Positions 48,605 to 61,300 of a DNA stretch of 64,000 nt are shown piece by piece. This DNA comes from Dipetalonema caudispina (taxonomy: Eukaryota > Nematoda > Chromadorea > Rhabditida > Onchocercidae). Location of the stretch: contig JABVXV010000272.1 in NCBI GenBank assembly GCA_013365325.1, positions 22,849-86,848 of the forward strand, read 5' to 3'. Both the position numbers and the translations under genes were made by a program. The notes under the pieces were generated by a model, which saw nothing but the letters and a program-made list of their open reading frames with translations, did no database searches and was not told where the DNA came from. Numbering within the stretch: the stretch's first letter is position 1; every line of letters starts with the position of its first letter.

Positions 48605-50194
48605 AAGAAGAAGCAATTTCCTTCTTTTACAGCGAAAAAAAGATTCGAGCAAACTGATGAAATGCGAGAAATTTTTCGGGATGCAGTTAGGATCATAAAA
48701 TTGTAAGGTTCCTCAATTTACTTAGATACGAACTTAGTTACTCAGTAAAAATCGAGTCGTTACGAAAAAAAGTCATTTTATTTGTGCTCATTTACGAGGT
48801 GGGCAAAATAACATAAAAAATTTACCCATCTCTTTTGGAAAGTTTCGAACTGAAAACCAATTATCGACTTTCCTGAAAGATTGTAAATGGAAATTGTTGT
48901 CCCAATGCCAACAATACTTCGGATTTCTACGTTTATTAGTGAACAGAGAGCGTGAATGTAAGTCAGGAAGAGAAGGAACAATCAGACATATATCCAGCAA
49001 GATAGCGGAGAAACCGAAAAAAGAAACGTATGATTTTTCCGGAAGGCTGTCACCAGAAATTTATCATTTTTCATAATGCATAAAATGTATGCTTCCAAAA
49101 TTTCTGATCCTGAACTTCTCTATCTCAACTTCCAGTTAATAGTTTATACTTTGTGGAAATGCTTTCCTTAAATATATTTTAAATGAGAGGATTATGGGAA
49201 GCGCACAATTTCTCCGAATCTGCAGATTAAAAATAAACTTATTTTCGGTGTTCGAAATTTCGAACTCTGCTGGGGGGGAGGAGGGGAGGGAGGGAAAAAG
49301 TTCTCTGATCAGGGACAGAACTGACTGCTAATACGTCAACAGTTACTTGTAAGTTTTGGATCATCTAATAAAATTTCATATTTTCGTTTCGGGTTAAATA
49401 AAGTTGGAAATTTTATTGTCGATTAGTAAGGACATAAATTAAAAGTACGAAAGGTTTATATATGATAATAAAATATGAGTATAATGTCATGTATGTATGT
49501 GAGTGTGCATATGCTGCACAACTGATTTTCTCATTAAACATTTGTAAGGTCGCTGTCATTCACTTCATTTTTCTTCCCCACTTTTATATGAAAATAATGA
49601 TAGTTCTCCAATGATTTTCCATGTCTGGAATTTCAAAATATTTTTAAAAAAAAAAAAAAAAAAAAGGAAAAAAAAAATTGGTGGGTCATCAGAAATCACC
49701 TTGTTAACAACTGCTGAAATCATTTTTTTTTTTTGGAAAACAAATGCTGATGACTTATTTCAGTGGCATCATCATGCTCAGTTCTTCAAATATCGTATTG
49801 GCTAACACTCTTCAATTCCTATTCCCGGGATTACCATTCTAGATATTCATATCCCGAGATTTACTGATACACAAATGAAATAGATGAAAATGAATGGATT
49901 GAATATAAAATAAGGGTTATAATAATAGTAGAAAATATGAAAAAAAAAAAGTGGGTACTGAAGAGAGAGAGGAAGGGGAGGAAAGAGAAGGGAATGAGAT
50001 ATGATATCAGATGAAAGGAAAAGGGAAGAGGAAGAGTATTATTGCTTGAGGGGATGAAAATAAAGGGGAGAAAAAGTTAGACGCAAATAGTTTTGATTGA
50101 AGTGCAGATTTTTACTGAACAAAGAAGGAACGGCCGAGGAAGAGTATTTAATCAATGATTAAGGACATACAAAATAGCAAACAAAAGATGAAAT

Positions 50195-50259
50195 GAAAGG
50201 GGGAGAAGAGGGAGGGGAAAAAGAAGAGGGGAGGGGAAAAGAGAGAGGGGAGGGGAAGA
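50195..50259. repeat. 65-base pure polypurine tract with repeated G4 runs
   Basis: Only A and G for 65 bases, with seven runs of three to five guanines built around GAGGGGAGGGGAA. It can form a G-quadruplex or triplex. A related G-rich block lies at 49272-49297. Confidence 0.93.
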
Positions 50260-50592
50260 CATTTCTTTGGAAAAAAAAAAAAAAAGAAAGTGAAAAGAAC
50301 GAATGGTTAAAAAAAAAAAAAAAAAAAAATGAATGAATGAATGAATGAGAAAGTAAAACTGTGTGAAGTTTAAGCAAGAAAGGATCTTTGTACCATTAGT
50401 GGCTATTTAGGATGTCGGGAATGGAAAGTTATCAGTAAGTTATACAGGCCTAGAAAAGAGAGGTATTGTTAAATAGCCTTTGCCCATTATTAGTTCCTCC
50501 TGTCCTCTTCAGTCTTCAAAGATCTGATTCAGTAGTGATCTGCAAGCTTTGAGGGTGCCAACTAATGCTTCTCCCTTATTGCATAGGACGAG

Positions 50593-50660
50593 TACACACA
50601 CACACACACACACCCATGCACACACATACACATACACACACACACACACATACACACACA
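50593..50660. repeat. Compound (CA)n microsatellite
   Basis: Several CA blocks interrupted by CATG and CATA units. Confidence 0.93.
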
Positions 50661-53600
50661 GACATACAGCACAATACATACTCATTTCCTCATCTCAACA
50701 CATAATAAGCTCCATTAAACGCCTTTCAACATAAGCGCTTGGAATGCTTCAAAGGAATGGATACATATGTCTGTTTGAGTATCCGTTGTTGCAACAGCAA
50801 TGACAACATTCATTCCTTTGATAGCCTTCGGTCACTCAATTTTATTCATAGCTTACAAGCAACAATATGGATATGTCTACTTCATTCTAAGAATACATTC
50901 CGACGTATTTCGATTCCATCTTTCGACTCTTCTCTTTCTCTTTCCGCCAATCATTAAATCTATATTTCTCATCGTCCTTTCTCACACAATATTATTATCC
51001 TCTGGATTAGTCAAATAGATCCGAAATTATGTTAACCTAACTGAGCTATGATATTTTATCTAATTGACTGGAAGGATAAAATAGCTTTTATCTCAAATTT
51101 TTGTTGCTACTGGAATCTTTCTGAAACAAGTCTGCAAACGATTCTCAACTTTTTAGGTAAGGGATACTTGTAAAGATGTTTTGAAATATCATACGATAGA
51201 GGTATTTATTTGAAAAAATCCGGTTATGGAATTAGCGAAAACAAGTCTTTTTCTGACATCTGATTCGGATTAATCGAGACAACCTTTTTTAAATCATTCT
51301 AATGTCTTATAAAGGTGCAATTTTTGACTAGCTCAATTTTCAAATAATCAAATTAGCTATGGCAACATTGGAAAAGAGAACAAAAAAGATTTCTACAATC
51401 AACACTCAACTAATGCTCTTTCGCTGAATTATCCATCAAAAAGGATGGAAATGCTGCTACTGCTGCTGTACAATAAAGATATAGGCATTGCTTTTGATTG
51501 AATCAGTCCGTCATTATTATGGCATAATGAGGAAAGAGTCCAAAAAAGCCTCAACATCTCTTCGTATAATCTCAACAACTTCCAACTGCTCAGGGTCGAA
51601 GTTTATACGGATTGTTCAACTTATTAGCACTAAATCATTGGGACTGAAGGTTGGTACGGTGGAAACCTGGCATAAATTTGATATTACATTAATGAATTGT
51701 TTTGATGTAGGCAAAAGATGGGCGGTACGTGGGTAAGGAGGATTCGAGCAGAAAGGACAGGGTGACAGGTAAATTGGTTCGATGACTAAACAACAACACA
51801 GTAAATAACAGCGAGTAGAAGTAATAAATTAGAGTTTTGGGGAAGCGATTGGTAAGAAGTGCGCTAAGAAGTGAGGACCTTGACCCATGTCCACTATCAC
51901 TCAGTATCAATCGTACTGTGTTTCCCCTATCCCCATCCCGCTGTCCTACCCATTGCAACCACCGCCACAACAATTCAGTCTCTTCTATTCCCTCCTCTGC
52001 CGCGCCATTGTATTATTATCGGTCGTCAATCAAAACAGCTAATAACTTCTTCCCGTCGTCCTCTTTTTAATTCCGTAACCTTTGCTGATAAGCCATCATT
52101 AACGAATGCAACGATGCGAGGTCGCCAAGCACCCATATCATACTGCAAAATGCCCTCTGACCCCAATACTTATCTCTCTACAATACAATCAATTCCTTTG
52201 CTATTCGTTTCCCTTCCTTTTCTCATACCTGCATACTACCGTACTTACACTCTTTCATTATTGCCAATTACTGATAGTGCAAATGCAATATGTGCAATTG
52301 ACATTCTTCATTTTGCACTGCAATATGCAAACTTGTACCTCTCCTTTGTTATTTTATTGTTACAAAACGTGACAAAAAAAGGAAGGAAAATAAAGGTAAA
52401 TGAGAATAGAAATTTCAAATTTTGTTGGCAAAGTACAATTTTGAAAGATTTTTTTAAAAACAAAGGAAACGACATTGTAAAATTAATTGTTCCAAGGAGA
52501 TAGACCTTATTTATGAGCAATGTGCTGTAGTTATGGAATAGAAGTAAGCAATAAAAATGAAATGAAGAGAAAGGGATCCTTAACCCTAACGAGGAATGAG
52601 CCTGATAACTTATCACTCCTTAAAATTGCACCTTTAATAATGTCTTCTGATTGTTGATTGATACAATAAAATGATCAAATACATTCTATGTTGTTTGATG
52701 CAAGTAAAGGTTACCATATGTTATCTTGAATCAAAAAAGAATATGCAAATTTCATCATTAAAAAGATTTTCGAAACAGTGGCTAAAAAGGTTGTATATAA
52801 TTTGAAATGGGCACCATATGGTTTGAATTGAAGAGGGCAACAACAGGAAACGATAACAGTAGTACAGTGCGGGATTTGGGAAGGATAAGAAGAAGAAAAA
52901 GGAAAATTGAGGAAGTGAAGGTTTTACGAAAAATTTTATCTGAAAAATGCTATCTGCACTATAACTTACTTTTTCCAACAGAATACCAAACAATATCATT
53001 TTGTTACCTCTGGTCATTTAAAAAGTGTTTTAATAGTTATTTGGAAACTGTTGGCTTAACTGGTGTCGGATGATATTCTGAATCTTAGTAATCCATTTCG
53101 AATTTAATAGGCAACGATGACACTATGATAAAGTGGGCGGTAATCTGTAGCACAAGATTTGATCTATACTTATTTCTTACGAAAAAAATGAAGAATGTAG
53201 AAATAAATGAGCTGGATTGAAAAATGGAATGACAATAGCGCACATTGTACTTCTGGGGAGGGGAAGGGGGATTTTAACTACCTGAAAAACTTGTTTGCTT
53301 ACAGAAATTAGCTTACACTGTTTTGTCATTGCTATATGTGCTGCAGCTATTTTTTCTCCTTTCTTTTTTTTTTTCTTTTTTCTCGAAAAAGTTTAAAAGA
53401 GAAAGAAAGAATTTTTCGTTAATGAAGTGCCAGGCAGATTCATTCATTTGTATTCTGTTCAATCTCATTTTCATTACTTTTCAAACTCGTACCTCGTACC
53501 CATTTCTCATTTCACATTCATTTCATTCTGTGGAAATATCAAGCAGAAAATAGAATCATCACCCTTCGTGAAGCGCGCATCACATCAAGAGAACGATGAA

Positions 53601-55824
53601 GGAAAAATAGTTGCATTGCTTTCTGGATAAATAGAAATATACTGTTCAAATTCATCATTTACCGTCTTTCATTCTTTTCTGTTCCGGTTTTTGTTTTTGT
53701 CCCATTTCATTCTTATTCCCTTTCTATTCCACATGAAAAAAGCAACACAAAAACAGTGACACTGTCCAAACTATCACCATCTGTTAGACAAATAATTATT
53801 CCGTTTCTTGAAACAAATTTAACTTGTTGCAATTTTGCAACGTTTTTCAATAAGTTTGGATTAGGCTATCTGGGCTATTGATAATCTCCAGATTAATTGA
53901 TATTTATCAAAATTGAATCCCATCAGAAAACATAAAACGCAAGTATTGACATAAGAGGAGTTGTAAAATTGAACTTTTATGAGAAGAACAATACTACTGA
54001 TCGACTGAAAAAAGGAATCGAGATGTTCAGTATAGATTTAGAAGCAAATAATTTAATTCTTTGAATCATTAAGTACATATAACTAATGGTCAAGTGTCAT
54101 CGAAGATTTGAAGTCAACCAAACAGAAAAGTAATGCATCAGGGGAAGAAGTTAATTACTTGGATTATTAACTGGTTTATGAATAAATACTTTAATTGCAA
54201 AATTGAAAGAAAATGGTTAGACTATATAGGATCAACGAGACTCAACAATTACTTAAAACAAAATTCATAAGCACCATTAGAAAAAATTATTTATAAGATA
54301 ATTATAAATTAAATGGATGAAAGATGAAAATGATACGATTCAAATCAATGGTATCTGCAATATTTAAGCACTGATGAACATTCATAGAGCCATATTATTC
54401 ATGTCGAATTAAATGACGATATACACTATCATAAGCCAAATGCTTGGAAATTAGAAGGTTAATTAGTTAGGCAATAATCTCTTCCTATTTTGAATTTTGA
54501 CTTTTAAACCTTCCATCAAGAAATCATTTTTTCAAAGCAATTTTCACCATAAATTACACCGAATTACTGTTTTTTTTTTTTTTTTTTCCTATCATTGGAC
54601 CAGATCAGGTTAGTTGAACAAGATATTCTATCACATTTCTTATGCTTAATACATTATCACTAGTGGCAGTGATAGTTACAACGCATGAATGATGTGTAGT
54701 TTGTTTTTTAATAGAAATAGTTTAAAAATGAAGAATATTTTCAATTAACACCAATGCATATTAGTGCTGCTGAATTAAGCTGATATCGATAAATTCGATG
54801 AAAAAGTGAATTTTGTGAAAATAAAGGAAGTGACAGCTGGTATGATGTCAAAGAGGAATTCAAAGTTTGGTCATACCTTCTCGTAAAAAATTCCATCATC
54901 AAGTAAGTTTTGAAATTAAACCAATCAGACCATTCCGGCATCTCTTCCAATTAAATTGCGTAGATATGTTTAAAGATTTCGTCTAATTCTGGAGAAAATA
55001 AAAACTTTTATCTTTCTTCGGAAGGGTTTGTAAGACTGATTCGTTATTATCAGTAACAAAATTATATGCATATTTGGAAAGAAAGATCGTACCAAACGCA
55101 GATAGAACGAAAACCAAACAATTATATTTCGGTAAGCTTTGTCTGGTTTTCCGAATAAAATGGATAGGAAAATGAAGACGACAAGTAGTTGAACTGAATA
55201 TAGAAGTGCTATCTCAAAAAAATAATGGTAATATATTGATACAATCAATGCTTACATCTTTTCCAAGCCAACCTAAATTGATACAGAAAGAGAAAGAAAA
55301 CAGGACGAAAAATATCGAAGTATATTCTAAGTGACAGTTCCTCCTAATATAAGGGAAATTAATTGATCAAATGAAGCATCAAAGAATGATATTTTGATAA
55401 GTTGCCATTATAGAAGTATTAGTAGAAGCAAGGGAAAGAAGTGGCAGGGATTGTAAACTTTGATACTTCAACAGTATGTGCTAGTCTAACATACACAGTT
55501 ATCCGTATCAAAAACCCTGTCGTTTAACCAAACTTTTAAAGTTAAGTATTTGAAAGAGAGAAGAAGTATGGATGTCTAAGGACATCATAGGTTCAGGATA
55601 TCTGAGAAGAAGTCGGGGAAAGATGTGGTTAAAGACCGGTTATAACTGATTTAAATACAACACATTTTAGCTCACTGGTTTTCATTACAATTCTGCCGCC
55701 CTCCAACCTCGCCATCCGTCACCAATGGCCTTTCCCCATCTTTGTAAAAAGCAAATAGCAGGATATTTTTACCCCTAGGGGAATAAATTGTTGCTGATAT
55801 TACTAACCACTATTACTACTACTA

Positions 55825-58321
55825 CTATTGCTTATTACCGTAGTGCTGCAACTTCGCTGCTTTATATTGTTTTCTCATCGAAGCAGTTATGGTTGTTCGA
55901 TTTAGGTGAAGCGCATTGTTGTGCAACGCATATATTACATCATCTAAGGTAAAATCTGGTTCCGAATAACAGTCCTCCCCGCAGATTCGCGGAACCCGTT
56001 CCCTTTCCCTATCTCCTTTCTTATTCTCTGTCTTTTCCACCTATCCTAAAGCTACCATGTGATATATCATTGCCGACTCAGTTTTACAGATCCTCTCAAC
56101 TTTCAGTGCTATTTTCCTGTTCAAATTATCCAGGAAAACCTGAAAATATATGCATCTATGTATGTGTATCACTTTCTATGCAATCGTCATGAAAATGAAA
56201 GTGTCAACAATTCATTTCAAGTCTTTCAGATATTTCACTTACATTTCAATGACATTTCTATAATTTCAAAGTCGAAAATAAATAAACTAATCGATGCACA
56301 AATGAACAAGCAATAAGTTGTCATCATCCGTTTAGCTGACAAATCAACTACTAGTTCTGATCATTCGTTTAATTGATAGGTTATTTCCCTTATGATTTAG
56401 TTAATCAAATTAAGTACTCACTTTCACCTACCTATTTTTTCATTTTCAACTTATAAATTTGCTAATTCTAATAATACAATATTTCAGTATTGGACATCTT
56501 AGTGAGTAATACAGGTTCTGACTATTTTGAACTTGTAAACAAAACACAAATTTGTTATGAATTTTTATTGCGCACTTTGGTGCAGATTTTAATCTTTAGC
56601 GCATATACTACTTTGTTCAGACATGCATCACGTGGTCGAAGTGTATTTGGTATTGCCGCAACACAAGATATGCTCACATCTGATATAGAATGAAATCTTA
56701 AATAAGAGACCTCCAAAGATACGAATGAAAAGTTGGAAATTCTTCTGGAAGTAATAAAAAAGTTAAGAGTGTATCTGATATTTTGTAGCAAAATATATGC
56801 TCCCTAAATTTGCAATACATTTAAGTAAGGCTGCTAAGCATAATAACTTTTCATTAATTTGCACGATGGTCACTAGGTCACTCCAACATCCATATATCTT
56901 GCGCTTCTTGCGGTAGGTATCAAGCTATGATAGGATGGGGTTGGCAATGGATATTAACTCAATCTTGAGCATATTTATAGTCAACTGACTCCTTTGCCAG
57001 ACAGGCTGTGCTAAGCTATTTGCAGTATGCAAGCATATCCATCTCCACCGTACCCCAAGCATGTACTTGCCCACAATCATCAAGTTAGATTTTTCAAACA
57101 TCTGATTCTTCTGTGCATCCAGAAGGTACAAATGTCCATTGCTAAATGGCGTGTCATATCTGCATGAAATCAAGCACCATGAAAATTTATAATCACATAT
57201 TTCGATCAAATCTAAAGTGACTGTTATAGCCATTTGTTCAAAAGATAAAGGGTACATGATGAAAAAAAAGAGAAAGACTGAATCCACAAAATGGTTTAAA
57301 GTATGATTTTTATGGAAAAATGTTGTAATAAAAATGTAAACATTCATTTGTATGAAAGAAGTTGGAAATAGTTAAGTTATCCTAACACTGATAACCTAAT
57401 CAGTGCTGGATTACAGAAGACGATCTAACAGTTGGCATTGCGAATCAGGGGGTTCTTACGAATTCAGTCTTAATGGAATCAGAAAATGAGCAAAAATATA
57501 TTACATTAAAATGTTCGGACAATGTTGATGATGATAGTTTCTGATTTATTTGTGTGATAAAGATTTTACAAAAACGGAAAGATGTGACAAGCCAGAAATA
57601 AATAGATTAAGAAACTGAGAAATGGAAGTAAGGTTTCAGAAAACACGATTGATAAGAAATAGTTTTTATCAACAAGCATGAAAGTTTTTTAGATCACGAC
57701 TACTTCATCAATGATTGTCCTTTGTTGGAATAATGTAACAGAGAGAATGGAAAGGAACAAACGGTTTGAATCTAATAACAGTTATATGATCGGAAAATTG
57801 AAATTTGGGGTCAAAGTTATGAGATTTTAGAACATGCCAGCAATTGACGAAGCAAGCGTGCGCGAAGTGCAGAGGGTATCAATTAGATGTGGTTGAAAGT
57901 GAATTTGTTTGAAAAGGTTTGGAAATGATATGTCGACCGGACTGGTTGGTTTCTTGATATAAGCCATAACAATGCTTGGTGTTATTTCTAAATTGAAGGG
58001 TGAGAAAAGGTTGTAGAGCGCCTCGGAGCGGGAAAGAGGAGGACTTCGAGGACTCTGAGAGAAGGGATGAAACCTACGGTGAAAGTGCGGGATAGAGAGG
58101 TTGAAAGACTTTCATTGGTTTTATTAATCCGGTCCGCCTGAGGGCATAAGCTCCCTGAACCCTTTCTATCACTCAATAAGCATTATTTGTAATACTTTCT
58201 AGCTCCTCCAAAATTTACCAATACAGGTGGGTTGCAGTAAGACATTGGCAAAGCAGCTATACCACTGATCGCAACAACAACATCCTCAAAACGATAGTCG
58301 CCTACGGCTGCTGGTACTATG
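55825..58321 (-). CDS. 3' part of an unidentified minus-strand gene (three exons)
   Basis: Proposed exons in transcript order: 58321-58225, 58161-58078 and 56040-55825 (ending TAG), joined in phase 0 at both junctions. The reading is IVPAAVGDYRFEDVVVAISG and IAALPMSYCNPP; then GSGSLCPQADRINKTNESLS; then a charged linker followed by VPRICGEDCYSEPDFTLDDV and a helical, basic end (KQYKAAKLQHYG). The last exon is open for 72 codons with gene-like codon use. Donors (GTATTG, GTAGGT) are acceptable, but all three acceptors lack a good pyrimidine tract. The first exon is also open on the plus strand between an AG and a perfect GTGAGT donor. The family is unknown. Confidence 0.3.
56572..56690. other. 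Coding-like islet of uncertain strand
   Basis: A G+C-richer block open on both strands. Minus: after a TATATCAG acceptor, ISCVAAIPNTLRPRDACLNK. Plus: after ATCTTTAG, a cysteine-rich frame (YYFVQTCITWSKCIWYCR) or a frame ending in TGA (SRGRSVFGIAATQDMLTSDI). It is probably an exon or relic, but the phase of the minus reading does not fit the neighbouring exons at 58078 and 56040. Confidence 0.2.
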
Positions 58322-58339
58322 CTTCAGTGAGTTTTACCC

Positions 58340-61300
58340 AAATATCTCGTTGTACTGCAGCAGAAAGCTTCTTCTGGTTTCTTTTGTCAAACTGTTGATT
58401 TCTGCGACACCTTTTGCATCGCCAGCAGTACTTTCCACTCTCCTTCCCTCTTACCTCTTCTCAATGAAACTTCTCCTGAACGATGAAATGAATGAAAAAG
58501 GAGAAAAGGATGCTAGGGAAGATGAAGATAAGCATCCGGCAAATTCGTGATTTTTCACTTTTCCAAAATTCATTTATGAAGCAAAATTTGGTTTCAGGAG
58601 GAAAACAACGCTTCAAAATGATGACTTTTGTTAAAATGTTCTGTTTTGTCTCACAGTGGATGAGAAATAATGTTCCATTTCGGTGACCGCTCATTTCTCT
58701 TCAACTTCTTTCATCTCTCTCACCCGATAGCTTCCTTCATTCATAAGCGGGAAAAGTAAAGGGAACGAATATTTTTATAACAACAACAACAACAAGAAAG
58801 GTCGTTCAAAAAATGATGTTGAACCATTTGTTTTTTCTTTTCTTTTTTTGAATAAAGCACTAATCAAAGTTATAAAACGTTGAGGAGTGTATTTCACTGC
58901 TACAATTCCTGTTTTTATGAGAACCCGGAAGTAAAACTTAACTCTTAATTAAGGTTAAACAATTCTTCAATTTCTTTAACAATAACAGTATTCAAATAAA
59001 GCTCTTTCAACGGAAGCAAAAAGAAGTAACAGAAATATCAATTGAAGAAAAAAAAAAAAATTGAAAGGCATGCTGAAAATTTCTGCTCCTTCCTATCTTA
59101 CTAAACCAGCAAATATGCCATAATTTTATGAAACTGCGAAAAAAGATGAAAATTCTTCAATATCAAATTAGTGAAACAATGCACGATGTTCAGAAATCAA
59201 TGTTTTCCATCTTCTGCTGCTTGCAACATGTCTTCAGAGCAATCCAACATTTTTATGAAAGCTTGAAGTCATCAAAGAAAAGAGAAAGATGACGATGCAA
59301 AATTTACGTTACGTTTTCATTCCTCGAAACGCAATTGCACGATTCACTTTCAAATTCGGGTTGTATAATATTTCAGGTTTTTTCGATGAAAATAAATCAC
59401 AAAAATCAATAATAATTAGGTAACCATAATTAGCCTTGCAATGGAAAAACTCTGAAATTTTTATGAATTTGTTTGAATTTGATACAATCACAAAATGTTT
59501 TTTGGCATTACGGACTGCCATCTCTTTTCAGGTGTGGAATCAAAGAGCTGCTATTCCGGAGATCACAGATTTGTTACTCCATAATATTTCGAAGCGAATT
59601 TTCAATTTAAGATTTCCTTTCGTCTGTTAGTTTGCACGCTTCGGATTAAGTATTCTCAAATGCTTTCCGAGACTTTGCTGCAGTATTAGAATTTAACTTC
59701 TATTCCAGTACTTGTAAATTACGTAAACTTTAACCCCCCTCTTTCTCTATCTCTTCCCCATTTCTAATTCTCTCTTAGTTTTCATTTGTAATATCGGCAG
59801 AAATATGGATTACAATATGTTAAAATGTAATGCAATATTTCACGGGCAAATTTTTTCTTTTTGAACATGAATTCTTGCAATATTGAAAATTACGTGTGAT
59901 TTTAATGACAAATCATACCTTCAAAAACAGTTCATGTATCCATTTTTCGTTTCTCCGCAGATTTTGGTTTCGAAGTCTCAAGAAATTTTTCACGGGAAGT
60001 TTTCTTTTAAGATGTTCAAATCTAGAAGTTCTGAAATTGCAATATCATATCATTCGCTCAACATCCATTGCACTGCATTTTAGTAAAAGTACTAAATTCG
60101 GTTATTTACAGCCATTTTTTCCTTTCCATTCTTATTCTCTTTTTGAGGCGGGAGTGGAAGAAATCTCAGTATTTGCAGTGAGATCCTTCAACTTCAATCA
60201 TAAAGTTGTCCATGAAAAAGCAATGAAATGAACCCTGAACATAACCTAATGGAAAAAGCAATTAGGAAGAGCCTGACTTTTGCCTTATGCCGTGCCTATC
60301 GAGGATAGACCATTTATCGAATTCCACAGATTACATTAAATCATTTTCCACACATGATTGTGGTAACATCTCTGTCCATAATGTTATTATCAATCAAAAT
60401 ATTGTCAACATGAATGATAATATTTTGGAATTTTAGGTACTCATTGTAGTAGGATATCAAATGTTAAGCGGTCAGAAAAAAAAATTTAGACATGAACATC
60501 AATTTGTCTTAATAAAATATTTGTGTATAAACTTCCTACAGGATGTTTTCGATCAGTATCTATTCCGATCAACATCCTTCGTCTCTTTCTATTTTCTGCA
60601 CAATTTCTTTTCTTCACACAGTTAGACTTTGATCAAACGCCATCATTGTTGCTTTCAACTTTCTTGTACATTATTTCTAAATATGATACTTTTATGATGG
60701 ATGCAGTGGACTGAATGACAAAAACACATAATACATGCATGCATGCATACATACATGCATGCATGTATTATATGTTTGCCTCTTTGCATAGATGCTTGTG
60801 TACGTAGCTAATGGTTGATTAAATTTAACTTATGCCTTTCTGTTATTACACAAAAACAGCTTTTGAAAGGTTGTTGATTAATCTCAACTATTCAAAATCG
60901 ATTCAATCTGTTTACCACTCGTCATCCAAACTCTAATTTAATTTGATTTCTACCGCTGGAGTTTATTATTCTATTCCCGTTATTCATATTCCTTTCAGTA
61001 TAAACCGATTTTCTTCTCCTCTATATTTCCGAAACTATCAAATATTTCTTCTTTCTTTTCTCATCCTTTTATTTGAATTCAACTTTGAAAAAAATTGAAA
61101 CATTCCTTCTTCTTGGACTTTAATTAATTGATTGTAAAAATGTAATATATTGATTGTTTCATTTATGAAACCATTACGAAGAAGTCATTTATCTCATTTT
61201 CATTCATCACTTGTGTTAAGTTATTTCCTTACCACTGAATTTGATTATATATAATTTCCATATTATTGTTAATTGTATTGTTAAAAAATGGATTTCAACA

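Larger units (their letters stand above)
48710..55790. other. Mostly non-coding stretch with polypurine and CA repeats
   Basis: About 7 kb lacking a supportable gene. It holds polypurine tracts (49940-50290), a CA microsatellite, a pyrimidine-rich block near 51.9-52.3 kb that is open in several frames, and a few isolated splice-flanked snippets (50400-50434 and 51711-51732 on plus; a short frame ending at 53630 on plus). Confidence 0.45.

Noticed and set aside
51871..52503. 210-codon frame as an annotated gene
   Set aside because: Pyrimidine bias lowers stop frequency on this strand and other frames are open too; kept only as a low-interest finding.
58225..58321. Phospholipase-A2-like reading of the plus-strand islet (AYGCWYY)
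   Set aside because: The following CC-x-x-HD-x-C catalytic motif could not be found downstream.
59200..59275. Frame with adjacent cysteines as a PLA2 catalytic exon
   Set aside because: It lacks the HD pair and splice support.
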